Made by a program: the position numbers and the translations under genes. From positions 992,001-1,056,000 of the forward strand of contig NZ_OY762552.1 of NCBI RefSeq assembly GCF_963666025.1: a DNA stretch of 64,000 nt, written 5' to 3'. The stretch comes from an uncultured Methanobacterium sp. Lineage in GTDB: Archaea; Methanobacteriota; Methanobacteria; Methanobacteriales; Methanobacteriaceae. The notes beneath the pieces are model-generated. The model saw nothing but the letters and a program-made list of their open reading frames with translations, searched no databases and was not told the origin of the DNA. Every line of letters starts with the position of its first letter. Position 1 is the first letter of the stretch. Positions 57,948 to 64,000 of the stretch are shown here, in pieces.

Positions 57948-59472
57948 AATCATTGGAAGATGCATAGGAGAAACATCCCTGGTTAATGTGAGTTTTATCT
58001 CCAAAAAAATGCCCAGGGTAGGGGAATACGTCTCCCTAAAATATGATGGAAAGAACGTCCTGGGGATGATCGAATCCCTGGTGAGAGGTAGTATTTCCAT
58101 TAACGATCAAATATACGACCCTCTGACCATCGAAAAAATCAAAGCCATTGAAGGGGACGACCATTACGTTAAGGGTAGTGTTAAAATACTGGGAGATATT
58201 GATGATGACCTGCGCATTCCCCGAACACCGGCTCCCCCTGGAACCGAGATCCAGGTGGCAGATTCCGAGGTTTTAAAGAAAATATTCAAAGTGGAAAAAT
58301 ACGGTTTAAAACTGGGGAAGTTAATAAGCCAGGAAGAAGTAGGTGTAGAAGTTGACATCAACAGGATGGTATCCAGACACCTGGCAGTTCTGGCAATGAC
58401 CGGCGCAGGAAAGTCAAATACTGTATCAGTCATTGTGGATGGTCTTTTAAATGTTAATGGTAGTGTTCTGATATTTGATATGCATTCTGAGTACGTGAAC
58501 ACTGATTTTGGTACTGATAAAGTCAATGTAATAAGACCCCAGATCAACCCCCTCTACCTGTCATTTGGTGAAATCAAAAAATTATCGAACATACCACCCA
58601 ATGCCTACGTTCAGGAAAGATACTTCTTAAAAGCGTATAAATCCGCACGGAAAAGCCTCATGCAGGGCTCACCCACAGGAAAAGATTTCATTGGATTGAT
58701 CCAGAGCAAACTGGAAGGTTGGTTAGCTGAATCCGAGGATCCAGATGCTAAATCCACCAATTCCGCAGATAAAAAATCAATAGCAGATGTTTTAAACAAA
58801 CTGGAACACATGCGGGATAAGTACGGGAACATACTCAACCTGGAAGCAAAGGATATAATTGACAGTCTGAAAGTGGGAAAAGCCAATATATTGGACCTGG
58901 GACCGGTGGATGAATTTGCATCAGATGTGGTGGTTAGTCATATCCTCCGGAATGTCCTGGCCAGTCGTAAAGAGTTTTTAAGAACTGGAGATGGTCTGGA
59001 ATTCCCAATATTTTTGATCCTGGAAGAAGCACATATTCTGGCCCCTCAAAATAGGAAAACAGAATCGAAAATGTGGATAAGCAGAATAGCCCGGGAAGGG
59101 CGTAAGTTTTCGGTGGGACTGTGCCTGGTGAGCCAGAGCCCCAAATCACTGGACTCTGATGCCCTGTCACAGGCCAACAACATGATAATATTACGCCTGG
59201 TAGAACCAACCGACCAGAATCATGTGCAGCGTGCCAGTGAAAGCTTGAGTGATGACTTAATAGCCCAGCTTCCATCTCTGAATATTGGGGAAGCCATAAT
59301 ACTGGGTTTAATGACTCGCATCCCCACCCTGGTTAAGATAGATGAATTCCAGGGGAAGATCACAGGAGGAGACCTTAACATTGTGGAAGAATGGTCAAAA
59401 TCCCACCAAAACCAGGAAAAACTCCTTGAAGAACAGAAAAGAGAATATGATGATCTGGGAGGAGACTACTGA
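57940..59472 (+). CDS. herA: HerA bipolar DNA translocase
   Basis: A 510-residue hexameric FtsK-like ATPase that pumps DNA and stimulates NurA. An N-terminal HAS-barrel region is followed by Walker A MTGAGKSNTVSV (about residue 154), Walker B FLILEEAHIL (about 359), and SRIAREGRKFSVGLCLVSQSP containing the arginine finger. It starts inside nurA and stops with a TGA that shares a base with the mre11 ATG. The C terminus ends in an acidic helix (EEQKREYDD). Confidence 0.94.
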
Positions 59473-60617
59473 TGCAATTTGCCCATTTAGCTGATACCCA
59501 TATGGGTTACCGCCAGTACGGACTTACTGAGAGGGAAACTGACTTTTTTGATGTTTTCGACCAGGCTATTGAGGAGATAGTTAGTGAAAGGCCTGACTTT
59601 GCCATTCACTCTGGAGATCTGTTTGAATACTCAAGACCCCCAACCAGGGCATTACTCACTGCGCAACATGGTATTTTAAAGTTAAAAGAAGCAAAAATTC
59701 CAATTTATGCCATAGCTGGTAATCATGATGTTGTAATGCGTAAAAATGCACTACCCCCCCAAATTTTATACAAGGACTTTGGTCTGAAACTTATAAGCCC
59801 TAATAATCCATTTTATGTGACAGATGATATTTTTATAGGTGGATCACCCTACACATCGAAATATCACTCAAAAGCATTAATTGAACGACTGGAAAGAATT
59901 GAAAAATCATCCCAGAATTATGAAAAAAGAATTCTGGTCTTACATCAGGGAATCGACCGTTACATTCCCTATGAATATGAGCTTAAAATTGGTGATGTGC
60001 CCCAGAGTTTCAACTACTGTGCATTTGGACATATTCATGAAAGGGTGGTTGATGACTTTGGAGCGGGTAAGCTGGCTTATCCCGGTTCTACTGAGATATG
60101 GCGCTCCAACGAGGTTGAAGGTTATAAAAAGAATGGTAAAGGATTTTATTTGGTGGATATCAGTGGTGATATTCCTGAAATTGAAAATATCAACCTCAAA
60201 CTCCCCCGGGAGTTTATGAAAGAAACCATTCTGGCCAGTAAACTTCAAGAAGAGTTATCCAGGATTAATCAGTATATCAGTAGTCTCCAGGAAAAACCCA
60301 TACTCATGTTAACTGTGGAGGGAGGAAATTTCAACCGTTCCGAAGTGTATGAAACTTTAAACCAGACATTATCTAGCTCTTGTCTTACAGTACGGCCTAA
60401 TTATCATCCAACAACTATTAACAATGAACCAAATCCTTTTGAAAATGGAAAAGAAGCTTTAGATATTAAAAAAATGATTGAACATAATCTTGAGGATTTT
60501 AACAGCGAAAAAGTTAACCAATTGGCAACCGGGCTCCTGAAAGAGCTTTCTGATGGAGATTTCAAGACTGCCCAAACCATAGTCCAGAATTTCTACGAGG
60601 ATTTATATGATCATTGA
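59472..60617 (+). CDS. mre11: DNA double-strand break repair nuclease Mre11
   Basis: A 381-residue Mn-dependent nuclease. Phosphoesterase motifs appear in order: LADTHMGYRQYG, HSGDLFEYSRPP, IAGNHDVVMR, LHQGID and FGHIHERVV. It forms a complex with Rad50 to open and trim break ends. A capping domain and the Rad50-binding C-terminal helix pair follow. The start overlaps the herA stop by one base and the end overlaps rad50 by 11 bases. Confidence 0.95.
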   Translation: MQFAHLADTHMGYRQYGLTERETDFFDVFDQAIEEIVSERPDFAIHSGDLFEYSRPPTRALLTAQHGILKLKEAKIPIYAIAGNHDVVMRKNALPPQILYKDFGLKLISPNNPFYVTDDIFIGGSPYTSKYHSKALIERLERIEKSSQNYEKRILVLHQGIDRYIPYEYELKIGDVPQSFNYCAFGHIHERVVDDFGAGKLAYPGSTEIWRSNEVEGYKKNGKGFYLVDISGDIPEIENINLKLPREFMKETILASKLQEELSRINQYISSLQEKPILMLTVEGGNFNRSEVYETLNQTLSSSCLTVRPNYHPTTINNEPNPFENGKEALDIKKMIEHNLEDFNSEKVNQLATGLLKELSDGDFKTAQTIVQNFYEDLYDH

Positions 60618-63306
60618 AAGTCTTCACATTAGTAACTTTAAATCTCACCGGGACACCCGTATCGAGTTTGATACAGGGATATCCATAATAGTAGGTGGGA
60701 ATGGTGCTGGTAAATCCAGTATTCTTGAGGCAGTGAGTTTTGCACTGTTTAAACAGCACACCAGTAAGAGAATTGAACAGCTTATAACCATTGGCCAGAA
60801 AAGGATGTCAGTTGAGATCCAGTTTACTGCCAATGGCCGGACTTACCGGGTATTGAGGGAACGGACAAAAACATCTTCCAAAGCCATTATGAAGATTAAA
60901 GAGGGTGGAAGATTCCAATCATTGGTTTCAGGGGATAAACAGGTGACTCTGGAAGTTCAAAACCTTCTGGAGATGGACGGAGACCTGTTCCTCAATGCAG
61001 TCTACGTCAGACAGGGAGAAATAGCAGATCTCATTGATAAAACCTCTTCTGAAAAAAAACAGATGATTGGAAGACTTCTTGGTATTGATTCCCTTGAAAA
61101 GGCCTGGAAAAATTTAAAAGTCATCCTTGATAAGTACAGCGAACGAAAGATAAGGTTAGAAGGAAAGATCGAATCTTTTGAGGACTTTGAAACTGAATTT
61201 ACTGCTAAAAAAGATAAAAAACGTGCACTGGCCTTGAAAATTAAGGATATCAACCTTAAAAGAGAGGAAAATATTATTGAATCTAATCTTCTCCAGGAGA
61301 AGAAGGAAATTCTGGATAAGAGGAGTATGGAATTTGAAAATACCAATACACTCCTTAAATCCAAAAAGGATTTCCAGGATCAGCTCGAAAAAAGCTTAAA
61401 AGATCTTGAAGGTCAGTTAAATGAAATTAGCCTTAAAGAAGAGGAAATTACCAGAATAGAACCTCGGTTAAAGAAACTAAACGTTTTAAAAAGTCTTGCC
61501 GAGAAAAGTAAAGAGTTAAAAGTTTTACAGAAAGATAAAAAAGGAATAATCAATATTTTAAACGATATTGAACGTTTTGAAAATGTTTTAAATGAAAATG
61601 AACAGTTTTACAATGATTATTCTGATTTAGACAGTGAAATTAACAATTTACAGTATGCTAAGGATCAGTTTGAGGGAAGCAGGATACTAATTCAACAGTA
61701 CACCGAAAGAAAATCTAAAATTGAAGGAAAAATGAAGCAATCCCTCAAAAAAATACGGGATGCTCTTGAAAAATCCAATCAGGTTTTAAGTACTAGTTTT
61801 GCTTCGGTGGAAGAGTTTGAAAACCACTTATCAACGTTTAAACCACAGTTAGAAGAACAGATCAGGGAAGCTTCTGATTCTATTCAGGATATTAAAAGGG
61901 AGCGGTCCAACCTACAAGTCAAAAATGAGAATCTGGAAAAACCTATAAATGAATTGGAGCAGGTTAAAGACCAATGCCCTATCTGTAAATCAGATATAAC
62001 TCCCCAGAAAAGGGAAGAGTTATTAGCAGATTATCAATCAGAAATAGAAGATAACCAGGAGATATCAGGGACTTTGAAGGTAAGATTAGAGGAACTTGAA
62101 AGCAAGAAGAGGATTTTAGATTCCCAACAATCCAACATTCAGAGTATAAATCTGGGAATCCTGAAGGAATACTTAAAATCAGTAAATGATCATCAACAGG
62201 AAATTGACAACATTAACTCTAGTCTTCAGGAACTTCAAAAGAAGATAGTTATCCTGGAGAATATTGAAAAGGATATTCAACAACATAAATCTCAACTGGC
62301 GGCCATTAAAGGAAATTATGAGAAATATCTCACTGCTCGTGGTTCTTTAGAGTCCCTGGGCGATTATGAAGAACAAATGGTAAGGTTAGATGAAATGAAT
62401 GCACTGATAAGGGATTTGAAGAAAAATATCAGTGCTCTGATGGAAATTGCAGGAGACAGTGTGGAAAACCTCCCTGATGAAATAGCCTACCTTGAACAAC
62501 TAAGCAGGAAACATCAGCACTTACTGGGGCAAGTCAGTCAGAAAGAGTCCCTAGTTCAGAGAATTGATGAAAATCAAAGGCAGATCCAGGAAATCAATGA
62601 AGAATTGGACCAAATCCAAAAAGTGATTGATGATTTAAATTACAATGAAGAAGCCCATGAAAGGGTTAAAAAGGAATGGAAATTGAAAAATGAAGAATTA
62701 ATGGAGCTGAGTGGCCAGAAACAGTTGTTGGTCGGACAACTTGATCAACTATCACACTCCATCCAGGAGATAGAACAGAAACTGGATTCCCTTAAAAAAT
62801 ATGAAAAGGAATTGAAGAATTTAAAGGACTTTTTAAAGCTTTTAAACATCATAAGGGATCTTTACAGTAAAGACGGTGTTCAGAAGGATTTACGGAACAT
62901 ATCCAGGCCACTTATTGAGGAAAAAACAAGGGAGTTATTTGAAAGATTCAACTTTGAATACTCTGATGTGAGGTTGGATGAGGATTACGACGTAACAATT
63001 TATGGCCCCAGCGGTGAAAGCAGCTTGGACATGATCAGTGGCGGGGAAAAAATAGCAGTTGCCCTTGCCCTGAGATTAGGAATAACCCAGGTACTCTCAG
63101 GAGGCAGTTTAGAGACTATAATGCTGGATGAACCCACCATTCACCTTGATGCCTACAGAAGACAGGAACTAATTGATCTGCTCAAGAAGATGTCCATTAT
63201 ACCCCAGATGATCATCGTTACCCATGATGTTGACCTGGAGGATGCTGCAGATAACATTATGAAGATTGAAAAGGAGGATGGTGTTTCATTTCTGGTGGAA
63301 TCTTAA
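60607..63306 (+). CDS. rad50: DNA double-strand break repair ATPase Rad50
   Basis: An 899-residue SMC-like ATPase, normal for archaea. It has Walker A GGNGAGKSSILEA (about residue 35) and the Q-loop near VRQGEIADLID. A long coiled coil spans about 170-770, interrupted by the zinc hook CPICKSD (about residue 459). The ABC signature ISGGEKIAVALALRLG and Walker B MLDEPTIHLD follow near residues 810-845. It starts inside mre11 after GAGGATTTAT. Confidence 0.96.
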   Translation: MIIESLHISNFKSHRDTRIEFDTGISIIVGGNGAGKSSILEAVSFALFKQHTSKRIEQLITIGQKRMSVEIQFTANGRTYRVLRERTKTSSKAIMKIKEGGRFQSLVSGDKQVTLEVQNLLEMDGDLFLNAVYVRQGEIADLIDKTSSEKKQMIGRLLGIDSLEKAWKNLKVILDKYSERKIRLEGKIESFEDFETEFTAKKDKKRALALKIKDINLKREENIIESNLLQEKKEILDKRSMEFENTNTLLKSKKDFQDQLEKSLKDLEGQLNEISLKEEEITRIEPRLKKLNVLKSLAEKSKELKVLQKDKKGIINILNDIERFENVLNENEQFYNDYSDLDSEINNLQYAKDQFEGSRILIQQYTERKSKIEGKMKQSLKKIRDALEKSNQVLSTSFASVEEFENHLSTFKPQLEEQIREASDSIQDIKRERSNLQVKNENLEKPINELEQVKDQCPICKSDITPQKREELLADYQSEIEDNQEISGTLKVRLEELESKKRILDSQQSNIQSINLGILKEYLKSVNDHQQEIDNINSSLQELQKKIVILENIEKDIQQHKSQLAAIKGNYEKYLTARGSLESLGDYEEQMVRLDEMNALIRDLKKNISALMEIAGDSVENLPDEIAYLEQLSRKHQHLLGQVSQKESLVQRIDENQRQIQEINEELDQIQKVIDDLNYNEEAHERVKKEWKLKNEELMELSGQKQLLVGQLDQLSHSIQEIEQKLDSLKKYEKELKNLKDFLKLLNIIRDLYSKDGVQKDLRNISRPLIEEKTRELFERFNFEYSDVRLDEDYDVTIYGPSGESSLDMISGGEKIAVALALRLGITQVLSGGSLETIMLDEPTIHLDAYRRQELIDLLKKMSIIPQMIIVTHDVDLEDAADNIMKIEKEDGVSFLVES

Positions 63307-63324
63307 AATAATTACAGATCACCA

Positions 63325-63375
63325 TTTGAATTTAAAGAATGTTTGAATTTAAAGAATGTTCGAATTTAAAGAATG
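63325..63375. repeat. 17-bp tandem repeat, three copies
   Basis: TTTGAATTTAAAGAATG occurs at 63325-63341 and 63342-63358, and with one T-to-C change at 63359-63375. It lies 18 bases after the rad50 stop codon. Two units are identical. Confidence 0.9.
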
Positions 63376-63439
63376 AAAAAAATGGAGTTTAAGGGAAATT
63401 AAATCCCATAAACTCCTTAAATTATACTTTTTCCCGAAA

Positions 63440-63730
63440 CTATACTTTTTCAGCAGAATATAGATCAATACCTAATTCTTCAGCTAGAATATCACTAACA
63501 GCCACACCAAATCCTTTAAAATGGTCAGTTTGCATATGGGTGTCCAATACTTCTTTGTTTTCCCATTGTTCAATCATTACCAGTGCATCCTCATTTTCAG
63601 TGCTGGCATATAGATTGTAGCTGATGCATCCCGGTTCTAAACGGGTGGATTTAATCAGATCCTGGGATTTGGAAATAAGTTCATCTCGTTTACCGGGTTT
63701 AGCGGTTATAGTAGCGGTTACTATGATCAT
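63440..63730 (-). CDS. Antibiotic-biosynthesis-monooxygenase (ABM) family protein
   Basis: A 96-residue dimeric ferredoxin-like protein. It shows IIVTATITAKPGKRDELI at the start, GCISYNLYAS in the middle and the family pair IEQWENKEVLDTHMQTDHFK. Despite the family name, such proteins act as quinol or heme-type oxygenases or have unknown roles. The ATG follows GGAGGAATGAC. It is close to an SDR gene on the same strand. Confidence 0.88.
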   Translation of the reverse strand: MIIVTATITAKPGKRDELISKSQDLIKSTRLEPGCISYNLYASTENEDALVMIEQWENKEVLDTHMQTDHFKGFGVAVSDILAEELGIDLYSAEKV

Positions 63731-63813
63731 TAGGTCATTCCTCCATTAATTTCATGATTCATCTTAAACTTTAGTCTAATAAATCAATTCATGCTTATTG
63801 AAATCTTTATAAA

Positions 63814-64000
63814 TCAGACCACTGAGAAACCACCATCTACAAAGATGGTTTGTCCGGTTACATAGGATGATGCTTCTGATGAGAGGAATAGGATTGGGCC
63901 ATTTAATTCTCCTTTTTTAGCTGGACGGTTGAGTGGTACAATCCTGCTGTAGGCTTCCAGGAAATCATCAGATTTGAATAAGGTATCAGCAGTCATCTCA
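63814..64000 (-). CDS. Short-chain dehydrogenase/reductase, 3' end only
   Basis: Only the last 61 or so residues lie within the window; the frame runs off at base 64000 and its real start is further right. The C-terminal SDR pattern RIVPLNRPAKKGELNGPILFLSSEASSYVTGQTIFVDGG is clear, with the usual strand preceding it. The ATG at 63996 is internal. Cofactor and substrate cannot be judged without the N terminus. Confidence 0.85.
   Translation of the reverse strand, partial: EMTADTLFKSDDFLEAYSRIVPLNRPAKKGELNGPILFLSSEASSYVTGQTIFVDGGFSVV

Overview
The window looks like part of a Methanobacterium-type methanogen chromosome (Methanobacteriales, Euryarchaeota). The gene content is archaeal: Top6A/Top6B, SepCysS, the F430 enzyme CfbC, ArfB, an archaeal-type GAPDH, eIF1A, an Sm-like protein, L37e, NurA-HerA-Mre11-Rad50 and a geranylgeranyl reductase. 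Many genes have GGTGA or GGAGG ribosome binding sites, and TTG or GTG starts are frequent. Intergenic DNA is very AT-rich. There is no rRNA, prophage, insertion sequence or CRISPR array. One tRNA, Leu(GAG), is present.

0-12.6 kb: the end of a methyltransferase, a HEAT-repeat protein, MsrB, the repair protein NreA with a C-terminal PCNA-binding motif, a PLP enzyme, the KEOPS subunit Cgi121, 2-isopropylmalate synthase, a tRNA G10 methyltransferase overlapping a geranylgeranyl reductase, a PH-domain membrane protein, a UPF0280 protein and MoeA. 12.6-14.0 kb is an AT-rich, gene-poor stretch. It holds a probable structured RNA with its own TATA box and a previously uncalled 28-residue, highly basic protein on the minus strand.

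14.0-18.8 kb: an information-processing cluster, eIF1A - Rio1 - KH protein (Pno1/Dim2-like) - Top6B - Top6A, closed by a hairpin/T-run terminator. 19-26.5 kb: GAPDH, a UbiA-type prenyltransferase, a PHP phosphoesterase, a flippase-like membrane protein, a clearly decayed DUF362 pseudogene, SepCysS and a patatin-like lipase. 26.7-34.9 kb: a nitroreductase, a stand-alone ATP-cone, and a TusA-DsrE fusion next to a DUF169 protein. The DUF169 gene is divergent from a winged-helix/PAS/GAF regulator, and the two promoters share a 16-bp operator-like palindrome. An AIM24 protein and ArfB follow.

35-46 kb: a PUA protein, Sm protein, L37e, Toprim/coiled-coil protein and PurF, then a U32 peptidase, a MarR regulator coupled to a DHA2 exporter, a CBS protein coupled to CfbC, and small conserved proteins. 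46.9-53.7 kb is a sugar-nucleotide island (RfbB, RfbC, GalU, GalE). It encloses an ectABC ectoine operon, unusual for an archaeon and probably acquired. 55.3-63.3 kb: a secreted nuclease lipoprotein, an acidic two-ended winged-helix protein and the overlapping nurA-herA-mre11-rad50 break-resection operon. The window ends in a monooxygenase-like protein and the 3' end of an SDR gene.

The items most worth a second look are the tiny basic protein and structured RNA at 13.0-13.3 kb, the 16-bp operator and sulfur-type gene set at 28-32 kb, the ectoine operon, the DUF362 pseudogene, the Toprim protein abutting L37e, and short tandem repeats that recur in many intergenic gaps. All functions are read from sequence motifs by eye; no database search was run.
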